A stretch of DNA of 34,239 bases, taken from the NCBI GenBank assembly GCA_010672965.1, contig JAAHFN010000072.1, forward strand, positions 1 through 34,239, written 5' to 3'. This DNA comes from Oscillatoria sp. SIO1A7. Its GTDB lineage: Bacteria > Cyanobacteriota > Cyanobacteriia > Cyanobacteriales > Laspinemataceae. The position numbers were made by a program, and so were the translations under genes. Each line of letters opens with the position of its first letter. Positions within the stretch are counted from its first letter, which is position 1. A model generated the notes under the pieces. The model did no database searches. It saw only the letters and a list, made by a program, of their open reading frames with translations, and was not told the DNA's origin. Below, piece after piece: positions 17,656 to 24,653 of the stretch.

Positions 17656-17907
17656 TATGGCATTCATTGCGCAAACTACTCCATATATAGAGCCCTAGGG
17701 GTAAATTCGCGCCACTGGCATTGGGAAGTTTTTGGCGGGACTGAAACAAAGTCGGCTTTCCGCGCAAGTCAAAAGTCTCAAGGTAATAAGTAAAAAGTAG
17801 CCTCTGACTAAGGAACGAGCATTTATAAACGTCAAGCGCTTATTTGTGTAGCGCTATACAAGGCACAAGGGTACTAAAGTACGAGCTAATTCTTTCCGCA
17901 AGAAAAT

Positions 17908-17912
17908 GGGAG
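17908..17912 (+). promoter_or_regulatory. Shine-Dalgarno that favours the internal ATG of the GUN4 kinase
   Basis: GGGAG lies 5 nt before ATG 17918. The upstream in-frame ATG at 17906 has no comparable site and overlaps it. Related proteins begin MSYCLNPxC, also pointing to 17918. Confidence 0.6.
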
Positions 17913-17917
17913 TTGAT

Positions 17918-19651
17918 ATGAGCTATTGCCTCAATCCCGATTGTCTCCACAGAAATCCGCCGCAAGCTAAGTTCTGCCAGCGCTGTCGTTCGTTGCTGCT
18001 GTTGGGCGATCGCTATCGCGCTATAAGATGTCTGGGTCAGGGGGGTATGGGTCGCACTTGGGAAGCCATAGACCAGCACCGCCTGGATAGCCCCTGCGTT
18101 ATCAAGCAATTTCTCCCTTTGCAGCAGGGAAAAGCGGCCATCCAAAAAGCGACGGAACTTTTCCGACAGGAAGCGATCCGTTTGCGCGATTTGGGCAAAC
18201 ACCCTCAAATTCCCGATTTACTGGCTTTTGTGGAACAAGAGGATAAGCTCTATCTGGTGCAGGAGTTTATCGAGGGAAAAACCTTGCTCCAAGAGATGCA
18301 CCAGAACGGCCGGTTTAGCGAGGAGCGAGTCAGAGCAGTTTTGACTGAGTTATTGCCGGTGTTGGAGTTCGTCCACCAGCGGCAAGTTATCCACCGCGAT
18401 ATTAAACCGGATAATATTATGCGATCGCTCTCTGGTTCCTTAGTCTTGATTGATTTTGGCGTCTCCAAGCAAACCAGCAGCAGCCTTCTCTCTCGGGTAG
18501 GAACGGTTGCCGGCACTCCGGGCTACGCTCCTATGGAACAAACTCGGGGTTTTTGTTATCCCGCCAGCGACCTCTATAGTTTGGGGGTGACTTGCGTTCG
18601 CTTGCTGACCGGATGCTTGCCAACGGATAAAAATGGTTCTTTGGCCGACGAGCTATTCGATTCCAGAAAATTGCGCTGGCTCTGGCGCGAGCAATTGGAA
18701 AAGCAGGGTCAAACTATTAGCCCGACTTTGGATGGGGTTCTGGATAAGCTGCTCCAAGATTTACCGGACGCTCGCTACCAAACTGCGGCGGAAGCAATGG
18801 CAGCCCTGGAGTTCGAGGAAAGAGAGGCGCAACGGCTGGAGGAGGAGAAGCGCTCTCGGGAAGAAGCGGCCAGAGCTGCAGCGGAGCAACAGTTGCGCGA
18901 GGAAACCAGACGGCTGCAATGGGAATTGAAAGAAAGTCAAGGCGATCGCGCCAAGTTGGCACGGCAGCTAGAAAAGGAAAAGAGCGATCGCGCCGATTTA
19001 GGACGGCTGCTAAAAGGTTTGCAAATCCGTTTTGACAAACAAAGCTCGCAGCTAGAAGCGGAAAGGCTTCAGCGCCAGTATTTAGAATTCGGCTTGGTCA
19101 ACCAACACTATACCCTCCTGCGCGACCTCTTAGCCGCTGGAAAGTGGAAGGAAGCGGATCTTGAAACGTCGAAGCAGATGTTGAGAGTAATGAAAAAAGA
19201 GGAACTGTGGCATGTGAAAGCGAAGGACATGGACAATTTTCCTTGTGAGGACTTGGGAACGCTCGATCGCTTGTGGGTACATTATTCTAAGGGGCGCTTT
19301 GGCTTCTCTGTCCAAAGGCGAATCTACCAGAGCCTGGGCGGCACCCGTGAGTACGATAGGAAGATTTGGCAAGCCTTTGGCGATCGTGTCGGCTGGAGAA
19401 AAAGAGGAGGTTGGTTATCTTACTACTCGGATACTACGTTTGATTTAACCGCACCACCAGCCCATCTACCGCTTAATATTGTGCATATGCATATAGATTT
19501 ATTGCATCGTATAAATAGTCGTATAAGTAGTGATATAGATTTGATATCTAGTTTATTAAATCCCTTTAATAAGGGATATATCGATTTTGATTTATTTCCC
19601 GGAAAAAATCTTGTATCGCTAATTCATCGCATAAAGGCTTGTCGCTTGTAG
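17918..19651 (+). CDS. Zinc-ribbon / Ser-Thr protein kinase / coiled-coil / GUN4 protein
   Basis: 577 residues from ATG 17918. Residues 4-23 hold CxNPDC and CQRC (C4, C9, C20, C23), a zinc ribbon. Residues 32-295 form a complete Hanks-type kinase: GQGGMG loop (41-45), VIKQF (K63), HRDIKPDN (159-166), DFG (179-181) and GTPGYAPME. Residues 297-390 are a charged coiled coil. Residues 394-520 are a GUN4 domain (LLRDLLAAGKWKEADLETSK, FPCEDLGTLDRLWVHYSKG, GFSVQRRIY). Stand-alone GUN4 binds protoporphyrin/Mg-protoporphyrin and stimulates Mg-chelatase; kinase-GUN4 fusions are known in cyanobacteria but their ligand is not established. The last 57 residues (from about 19479) are encoded by clearly AT-richer DNA, a likely recent addition or divergent tail. 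No membrane segment, so cytosolic. A terminator follows. Confidence 0.92.
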   Translation: MSYCLNPDCLHRNPPQAKFCQRCRSLLLLGDRYRAIRCLGQGGMGRTWEAIDQHRLDSPCVIKQFLPLQQGKAAIQKATELFRQEAIRLRDLGKHPQIPDLLAFVEQEDKLYLVQEFIEGKTLLQEMHQNGRFSEERVRAVLTELLPVLEFVHQRQVIHRDIKPDNIMRSLSGSLVLIDFGVSKQTSSSLLSRVGTVAGTPGYAPMEQTRGFCYPASDLYSLGVTCVRLLTGCLPTDKNGSLADELFDSRKLRWLWREQLEKQGQTISPTLDGVLDKLLQDLPDARYQTAAEAMAALEFEEREAQRLEEEKRSREEAARAAAEQQLREETRRLQWELKESQGDRAKLARQLEKEKSDRADLGRLLKGLQIRFDKQSSQLEAERLQRQYLEFGLVNQHYTLLRDLLAAGKWKEADLETSKQMLRVMKKEELWHVKAKDMDNFPCEDLGTLDRLWVHYSKGRFGFSVQRRIYQSLGGTREYDRKIWQAFGDRVGWRKRGGWLSYYSDTTFDLTAPPAHLPLNIVHMHIDLLHRINSRISSDIDLISSLLNPFNKGYIDFDLFPGKNLVSLIHRIKACRL

Positions 19652-19741
19652 AATAGTGTAGTTTAACTTAATTTAAGACCACTGTCAATATTTTATTCTC
19701 ATTGATTGCTTAGTATTGCACTACCAAGGCGGGACTTGTTT

Positions 19742-19776
19742 GTAAGGTGCCCTTCTAGCACCTTACCATTATTTTT
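19742..19776 (+). terminator. Rho-independent terminator of the GUN4 kinase gene
   Basis: GTAAGGTGC (19742-19750) and GCACCTTAC (19758-19766) form a perfect 9-bp stem with a 7-nt loop, followed by CATTATTTTT. It lies 90 nt after the kinase stop and separates the kinase from the next two genes. Confidence 0.75.
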
Positions 19777-19817
19777 GGTAGCCGGTCGAGAGCGCCAAAG
19801 GAGCGATGCACATGAAT

Positions 19818-20075
19818 AGGACTTACGCATAGACTCTAAATGTAGGGTGCGCACTGCCAGCCCTGTCAAGGTGGCAAATTTTGGAACGAGAAAACGTCGT
19901 TTCCGACTATCCGAAAACCAGATTTGGTCCCGCCTCGCCGGGGAGCGATCGCAGAATTGTGGGAGTTACGAGAGCTGAAAACCAGCAACCTCGTTGCCCA
20001 CCTTGACAGGGCTGGGTGCGCACTGCGCACCAGACCCTATTTACAGAGTTCGACCCGACAATTTGCGTAAGTCCT
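19818..20075. repeat. Inverted-repeat element, family C, copy 4, with a nested insertion
   Basis: AGGACTTACGCATAG (left) and CAATTTGCGTAAGTCCT (right). It is longer than other family C copies because 19857-20015 is a separate inserted element. It fills the gap between the GUN4-kinase terminator and the 20135 gene. Confidence 0.75.
19857..20015. mobile_element. 159-bp MITE-like insertion with a 10-bp target duplication
   Basis: Ends CCAGCCCTGTCAAGGTGG and CCACCTTGACAGGGCTGG are perfect inverted repeats. The flanks GTGCGCACTG (19847-19856) and GTGCGCACTG (20016-20025) are identical, a clear target-site duplication. No coding capacity, so a transposase would have to act in trans. Family C sequence resumes on both sides. 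Confidence 0.85.
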
Positions 20076-20134
20076 GATGAACTTACTCAAGCGAAACATT
20101 CTTGGTCTGAACTAATCTAATCTCAGCAAAAACA

Positions 20135-20605
20135 ATGAATAGATCGTCAAAAGAAAAATTTCTCCAAGCCTTAGAAATTTGTACATCTCTGGTCGCAGTA
20201 ACGCGCCAACCCTCCAATCTTCCCTGCGAAGCGATACAGATTTTCTGCGAAATTGCAGAAGAGCCTTTTGTCTTGCTGGATTTGTGCGAAAGACATAGAG
20301 TGGAAATAGAACCAGCGCTGAGAGCTATTGCTGACTACGCGGCTAGTGCAGATAACTGGAAGTACGGCGATTGCCCGTTTGGAGTAAAAGACCATTGCAA
20401 CATCTTGCACTTTTTCCTCAACGTCCATACCAAGCAATTTGATTTTTTTCGGGGTAAAGACTTGACTCCTGAAGTTATTTGTGAATTTCTCAAAGATTGG
20501 AAGGGAATAGACATCACGCCATTGCTGGGAGCGTCTCCAACGGAAAATCGCGATCGCGTCTCCGTTGGAGAATTGGCTGCCGCTAGCCAAACCGCTGGCA
20601 ATTAA
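20135..20605 (+). CDS. Protein of unknown function (156 residues)
   Basis: ATG 20135, no strong Shine-Dalgarno. The protein is soluble and predicted mainly helical, with a cysteine-containing N-terminal half (LPCEAIQIFCEIAEEP, LDLCERHRVEIEP) and a C-terminal half with FGVKDHCNILHFFLNVHT and a DLTPEVICEFLKDWKGIDI helix. I do not recognise the family. It lies 53 nt upstream of another unknown gene on the same strand and is probably co-transcribed with it. The gap is occupied by a GGGCATT heptad array starting a few bases after the stop. The adjacent GUN4 kinase is separated by a terminator, so linkage to it is only positional. Confidence 0.6.
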   Translation: MNRSSKEKFLQALEICTSLVAVTRQPSNLPCEAIQIFCEIAEEPFVLLDLCERHRVEIEPALRAIADYAASADNWKYGDCPFGVKDHCNILHFFLNVHTKQFDFFRGKDLTPEVICEFLKDWKGIDITPLLGASPTENRDRVSVGELAAASQTAGN

Positions 20606-20608
20606 GGT

Positions 20609-20641
20609 GGCATTGGGCATTGGGCATTGGGCATTGGGCAT
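20609..20641. repeat. GGGCATT heptad array between two genes
   Basis: About 4.5 units of GGGCATT beginning a few bases after the TAA (20603-20605) and ending about 17 nt before the next start codon. In the downstream frame it creates a spurious N-terminal extension (ALGIGHWALGI), which is why the 20565 start is rejected. Confidence 0.85.
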
Positions 20642-20657
20642 CGTGAAAAATAGATCT

Positions 20658-21368
20658 ATGGAAACGTTAAATCCTATTATCCTCCAAAAAATAATCACCC
20701 AAGATGGAGACTTAGATAAACTCAGAAAAATAGCCAGCGGAATTATGGGAGAATCCTGCTGGCAAGCCGGCCTTAGCTATGGAGACGAACTGAGTCTCGA
20801 TATCGGAGCGAGAATTCCTGCGTCGCACGGTACGGCCGCCGGTAGGGAAAAAGGGGCGTGGATACTGGGCACGCGGGGCTCGGACTGGAGCCTGGAATAC
20901 CTCGGTAAAAAGATGGCGAGTTCCGAGGAGGACTCAGAAATTGTCAAGCAGACAATCAAAGCAATTGAGGGTGGAGCGATCGCCGCCTTTAAAATTCGCT
21001 ACCCGGATTTGGTGCTGGCCGTAGAATTTAGCAACGGCTACAAATTAACGGTTTTCCCAGACCTTGAGGGCGACTCAGACCTGTCCTATTGGGAATTGTT
21101 TGCGCCTTATAATATGCTCCTCGAACTAAAGCCAGGACCGCTTTGGTCTTATTATCCATCTGATTTGCCAGCGAATGCTGCGCGCCAACCGCTTGCCGGA
21201 AAAGTGCTGCTTCAAAAAATGCAAGAACTCTCGCGATCGCCTAGACCCTTGTCCAAAGAACAGACTGCTTTATGCTGCGGCTACTATCGCCTAAGCGAAA
21301 AAAACGAGCTACGGGCAAATTTGACAGCGTTTAATACCGCGCTATTGGCAGCGAAGCGATCGGCCTAA
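20658..21368 (+). CDS. Protein of unknown function (236 residues)
   Basis: The start is ATG 20658 (METLNPIILQKIITQDGD); the longer frame from 20565 would run through the preceding gene and a heptad array. The protein is soluble. The central part LSYGDELSLDIGARI, then GAWILGTRGSDWSLEY, AFKIRYPDLVLAVEFSNGYK and LTVFPD, ending with SYWELF, has the alternating beta layout of small immunity- or sensor-type domains. That resemblance is loose and no function should be assigned. The C-terminus (SKEQTALCCGYYRLSEK) is helical. It forms a likely two-gene unit with the 20135 gene. A GGGTGTG heptad run begins a few bases after the stop. Confidence 0.6.
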   Translation: METLNPIILQKIITQDGDLDKLRKIASGIMGESCWQAGLSYGDELSLDIGARIPASHGTAAGREKGAWILGTRGSDWSLEYLGKKMASSEEDSEIVKQTIKAIEGGAIAAFKIRYPDLVLAVEFSNGYKLTVFPDLEGDSDLSYWELFAPYNMLLELKPGPLWSYYPSDLPANAARQPLAGKVLLQKMQELSRSPRPLSKEQTALCCGYYRLSEKNELRANLTAFNTALLAAKRSA

Positions 21369-21370
21369 AG

Positions 21371-21397
21371 GTAGGGTGTGGGGTGTGGGGTCTGGGG
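21371..21397. repeat. Short GGGTGTG heptad run after a stop codon
   Basis: GTAGGGTGTGGGGTGTGGGG and a further unit start 3 nt after the TAA at 21366-21368. Confidence 0.75.
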
Positions 21398-21468
21398 AAA
21401 ATTACTGCTGTTTTCCGTAAGCTTTCGGGAGCCTCAAACAACTTCATATCAATTTGAAAAATTCTATC

Positions 21469-21560
21469 AGGACTTACGCATTACCCCTATGTCTGGTAGG
21501 GGTAATGCGCGAAATCGCCCCTACATTTAGGTTTGCATTTCTAGAATTTGCGTAAGTCCT
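21469..21560. repeat. Inverted-repeat element, family C, copy 5
   Basis: AGGACTTACGCATTACCCCT and AATTTGCGTAAGTCCT, with an inner ACCCCT/AGGGGT stem. It lies between two convergent genes and ends 47 nt from the ATP-grasp gene's stop, where it could act as a bidirectional transcription barrier. Confidence 0.75.
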
Positions 21561-21607
21561 ATCTATAAGTTATCGCTTTCCCAAATTTGCTATTACTAGC
21601 TCTTTCC

Positions 21608-22609
21608 TTAAGAACTAGCAAACCCAACCAACCAAGAAATTAATCGCTCCATCACGGGTTGCTGGCTTAGCAGCTCCAATCTAGCAAAGCCGCCGACATT
21701 GCCAGCATTAATTTCGCTGATTCGCCAGGTTCCCCCTTCGTCCATAAGAAAGTCATATCCCAAAGTCAACAAACCCCGACTGCGGTAATGCTCGACAGTT
21801 CCTTCAATAGCCTCTCTTTCTTCCGGCGCAATCTCCGCCAGAAAACTTTCGCCATCGCCGCTGACATTATTGACCCAATGTCCGCTTTTCGATCGCCTAA
21901 TGTAAGCGCCGTAGATTTCCCCATCTACGACCACGATTCTTTTATCCCCTTCATTGACTCGCTTCAGATAGCGTATAAACTGCACGGGTTTGTTGCTTCC
22001 CCCCTGGAGGTAAGGCATAGCTGCCGAAAAATTGGCAAACTCCCGAGTGCCTGCCAAAAGGTTATCAATCTGGAAGCATCCGTTTTGATACCAAATTTTG
22101 AAAACTCCTCTGCCGCCGCAGCTATTATACTGTTTGGCCACTATCGTGCCATGAGCTTCAAAAAAAGATTGCGCTTTCTGCCAATCGCTGGTAACAATAG
22201 TTTCCGGCAGGAAAGGGGCGGCAACTTTCAACAAAAAATCAGGCTCGATTTGCTCTTTTTTGTTGGTGGGACTATTGACAAACTTAATCTGCGGCTCCCA
22301 GGAAGAGAGCCGGTCTAGATAGCCCTGGGGGAAAGGCTTCAGGGTTCGGCAAAAGACTAAATCGAATTGGTCTAGTCTCCGCTCGGGTTTCGCTAATTCG
22401 TTTAAATCTAGAAAAGCCTCATAGGTTAGCTCTCCTCGGACGGGAGCCACGGGAATTTTATCTTCTGGCTTTCTCGGGTCTAAGACGCGGTCTGTGGGAA
22501 GATGAAAAAAATCGACTCGGGGATGAGCCGCCAAGCGCTGATAGAAGATAGGAATATCCAACAGAGGCTTGTCGTAGCTTCGAGGATTGCAAATAGTCAG
22601 GAGTTTCAT
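21608..22609 (-). CDS. Glutathione-synthetase-like ATP-grasp ligase
   Basis: 333 residues. Layout follows GshB: N-terminal Rossmann-like domain (MKLLTICNPRS), DLVFCRTLKPFPQGYLDRL (84-102), FVNSPTNKKEQ (110-120), FLPETIVT (133-140), IVAKQYNSCGGRGVF (156-170, the KPxxGxGG lid with K-Q in place of K-P), RVVVDGEIYGAYIRR-type strand, and a C-terminal GYDFLMDEGGTWRISEINAG metal/ATP-binding segment. ATP-grasp enzymes form amide bonds via an acyl phosphate. Glutathione synthesis is possible, but the altered lid and absence of a gshA neighbour make a different amino-acid ligation equally likely. Its ATG overlaps the stop of the upstream exporter gene by one base, so translation is coupled and expression matched. 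Confidence 0.85.
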   Translation of the reverse strand: MKLLTICNPRSYDKPLLDIPIFYQRLAAHPRVDFFHLPTDRVLDPRKPEDKIPVAPVRGELTYEAFLDLNELAKPERRLDQFDLVFCRTLKPFPQGYLDRLSSWEPQIKFVNSPTNKKEQIEPDFLLKVAAPFLPETIVTSDWQKAQSFFEAHGTIVAKQYNSCGGRGVFKIWYQNGCFQIDNLLAGTREFANFSAAMPYLQGGSNKPVQFIRYLKRVNEGDKRIVVVDGEIYGAYIRRSKSGHWVNNVSGDGESFLAEIAPEEREAIEGTVEHYRSRGLLTLGYDFLMDEGGTWRISEINAGNVGGFARLELLSQQPVMERLISWLVGFASS

Positions 22610-23580
22610 TAGGATGAAGTACCATTTTCTGAGATGCTGGCGATTTCTTTTGGCTGTGGCTTGGTGAAACTGGCGATCGCCACCCCAGCCATAATCACGA
22701 CAAAGGCCATAGCTTGGGTTAGCGAGGGTCGCTCGCCATTAAGAATAAACGCATAAGTAACCCCAAACACCGGAGATAGCACCGTCCATTTGCCTACAGT
22801 TCTGGAATCCAGTTTGCTCAGAGCTGCATACCATAAAAACTGAGCTATTACGATCAGAATTAGCGCGTAAATCGCCATTACAATCCAGAGCTGACCGGCA
22901 AACGTTTCGGTAAAATGATCCGGGCCAAACAAAACGAAGACTATTATAGCGAAGACAATCGACGAGACTAAATTGCGAGTAAATACCACGGTTCGCAACT
23001 TGGTTTCTTTGGAGAGGATAAACTTGCCTATAATAGCCGAGGAAGCATAAACCACGGTGGAACAGAGAATTAAAATATCCCCGAAGTTAATTTCAAAGTT
23101 ATTGGTTTTCAGAACTATAGCCACAACTCCCACCACAATCAGAGAGAAGCCCATCCATTCCCATTTGAGTATGGGCTTGCGGAAAATTAGCGCGCCGGCG
23201 ATCGCGTATAACACCGGACCAAGCCTCGCCAGCAGTACGGCATTGGTAACCATCGTCACCTCCAGACCTCTAAAAATTAGGGCAGATAGGAGTGCGGCGA
23301 AGCAACCATCAATAAACAGTCCTAAAAGCAAGCGCCAATTTAAAGCGCGCAAATCGTTGAAAATCTCTGTAGCGCCGAACCAAGCCAGCACTGTTATGGA
23401 AGCACATAAGTTTCCCACAAACAGAACGTTGCAGAAAGAGATGGGCACCTGAATGCCGCCGCTGAGCTGCATGGCATTAACCACTAGGAACGAAATCAAT
23501 GCCGGTCGCAAGGCCGCCAGCGCCCGAGAAAGAACCAGTGCAAATTTAGGATTTAGGTTGCTAATGGAAAGTGAGGTCAT
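22609..23580 (-). CDS. DMT-superfamily (EamA) transporter
   Basis: 323 residues, ten predicted membrane helices in two EamA repeats. A typical first-repeat end is ALIFRKPILKWEWMGFSLIVVGVVAIV, and the second repeat ends with TYAFILNGERPSLTQAMAFV then VIMAGVAIASF. EamA members are inner-membrane exporters or exchangers of amino acids and other small metabolites. The stop overlaps the start of the ATP-grasp gene (TAATG), suggesting a make-and-export pair. ATG 23580 has no Shine-Dalgarno because a GGGTGTG heptad array ends only 2 nt upstream of it, so initiation is probably weak or leader-dependent. Confidence 0.88.
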   Translation of the reverse strand: MTSLSISNLNPKFALVLSRALAALRPALISFLVVNAMQLSGGIQVPISFCNVLFVGNLCASITVLAWFGATEIFNDLRALNWRLLLGLFIDGCFAALLSALIFRGLEVTMVTNAVLLARLGPVLYAIAGALIFRKPILKWEWMGFSLIVVGVVAIVLKTNNFEINFGDILILCSTVVYASSAIIGKFILSKETKLRTVVFTRNLVSSIVFAIIVFVLFGPDHFTETFAGQLWIVMAIYALILIVIAQFLWYAALSKLDSRTVGKWTVLSPVFGVTYAFILNGERPSLTQAMAFVVIMAGVAIASFTKPQPKEIASISENGTSS

Positions 23581-23581
23581 G

Positions 23582-23690
23582 GTTTAGGGTGTGGGGTGTG
23601 GGGTGTAGGGTGTAGGGCGTGGGGTGTAGGGTGTAGGGCGTGGGGTGTGGGGTGTAGGGTGTGGGGCGTGGGGTGTGGGGTATAGGGTAT
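23582..23690. repeat. Heptanucleotide array directly upstream of the EamA start codon
   Basis: About 15 units of GGGTGTG, GGGTGTA and GGGCGTG over 109 bp. On the minus (coding) strand the leader reads CCCTACACCCCACACCC up to 2 nt before ATG 23580. The array therefore replaces the normal ribosome-binding region. Confidence 0.88.
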
Positions 23691-23741
23691 TAATAATTTT
23701 TCCCTTGTTTTCCTCTTCTCCCTTGTCTTCCCTCTTTATTC

Positions 23742-23774
23742 CCCTACACCCCACACCCTAAACCCTACACCCTA
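23742..23774. repeat. Heptad array that supplies a stop codon
   Basis: CCCTACA, CCCCACA, CCCTAAA, CCCTACA and CCCTAAC units. The TAG stop of the minus-strand gene (23772-23774) is the TAG of the first TAGGGTG heptad, so array and CDS overlap. Confidence 0.8.
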
Positions 23775-24545
23775 ACTTACAAATTGATATGTTTTAGGGT
23801 CTGCTTGGAGGACGAACAAATCGCCGTACTGAATCACTTCTCCAGTAATGCGAATGGGATCGGCGATTTTATCCAGAATCCGGTTATTTACTCCTTTGCC
23901 TTGACTGTCGGCCAGAAGAAAATACATGACATCCTGGTTGGAGTTCTCGACTATGAAGGCGGCTGGCACTCCACCAGCGATACAGCGAATCGCACAGCCT
24001 CGATGGGTTTTGGTGCGACCGGGTTTCATCACCCCGGGATAGCATTTGGCATCGACGATTTCGCCAACTAGAGAAAACTCGCCGAGAGACTTGCCGGCTT
24101 CCGGTTGCCTGGGGGCTCCTTCTGGGGGTGCGATCGCCTCCGCCCCCTTTGCCGCTATTACAGTCATATTATTGCGACTGACTACAGTGCCATTGAGCTT
24201 GACCCACTGACCTAAAAGATCGAGAATAGGTTGCTTTGGAGCTGTTTTTCCAGGACCAGATAAGAGATAGCTAGAAAACTTGCTTCCCCCAGCAGTATTC
24301 CCAGGGCGAGGAACCAGCAGATGCGGAACGGGTTCTGCTACCAGCAAGCCTTCTAACTCCTGTTTCCCTTTGATACCTCCTCGATTGAATTGGTCGTGGA
24401 CGATAGGAACGATTACGGCAAAAGCGATAATCCCGAGCATCAGCAGGGGAATAAACTGCAGCAAGAATTTCTTGTATCCGGGAGGGATTTTGGCATAGCC
24501 AATATAAAATTCGTCGGTATTTTGAGAGTTATTATCTGCGGTCAT
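23772..24545 (-). CDS. Membrane-anchored C/H-motif protein linked to the Rieske gene
   Basis: 257 residues. A single N-terminal helix at 28-48 (LLQFIPLLMLGIIAFAVIVPI) anchors a domain predicted to lie outside the cytoplasm. Residues 161-192 (GEIVDAKCYPGVM, then HRGCAIRCIAGG) hold C168, H181, C184 and C188, a compact Cys/His set suggesting a metal, Fe-S or disulfide site. The rest is beta-rich (QWVKLNGTVVSRNNMTVIAA, DPIRITGEVIQYGDLFVL). I believe this is a conserved uncharacterised family that travels with Rieske-type membrane genes, but that is from memory. ATG 24545 has AGGAG 8 nt upstream. It follows the Rieske gene by 108 nt on the same strand. The stop codon lies inside a heptad array. 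Confidence 0.75.
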   Translation of the reverse strand: MTADNNSQNTDEFYIGYAKIPPGYKKFLLQFIPLLMLGIIAFAVIVPIVHDQFNRGGIKGKQELEGLLVAEPVPHLLVPRPGNTAGGSKFSSYLLSGPGKTAPKQPILDLLGQWVKLNGTVVSRNNMTVIAAKGAEAIAPPEGAPRQPEAGKSLGEFSLVGEIVDAKCYPGVMKPGRTKTHRGCAIRCIAGGVPAAFIVENSNQDVMYFLLADSQGKGVNNRILDKIADPIRITGEVIQYGDLFVLQADPKTYQFVS

Positions 24546-24562
24546 TGCACTGTCTCCTCATA

Positions 24563-24596
24563 TAGCAGTCAGCGGTCAGCAGTCAGCAGTCAGCTC
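24563..24596. repeat. AGCAGTC heptad array upstream of the C/H-motif gene
   Basis: TAGCAGTCAGCGGTCAGCAG and following units, four to five heptads, between the Rieske gene end and the Shine-Dalgarno of the 23772-24545 gene, only a few bases from that AGGAG. Confidence 0.75.
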
Positions 24597-24653
24597 GATC
24601 GCAGCTGTAGGGGCAGAGGGGAGCGTGGCTGCCCTACAGAATTTGGGTGGCAG

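Larger units (their letters stand above)
17072..17917. other. Divergent intergenic region between the Tat protein and the GUN4 kinase
   Basis: No supported CDS. It carries the upstream regions of two divergent genes, a GC-rich stretch (17360-17400), a complete family A element (17518-17655) and an AGCGCT pair (17837-17842 and 17851-17856). The last 200 nt before the kinase are AT-richer and not repetitive, a likely promoter zone, but I cannot name a -35/-10 pair. Confidence 0.5.

Noticed and set aside
20565-20657. N-terminal extension of the 236-residue protein from ATG 20565
   Set aside because: It overlaps the end of the preceding gene and then translates the GGGCATT heptads (ALGIGHWALGI).
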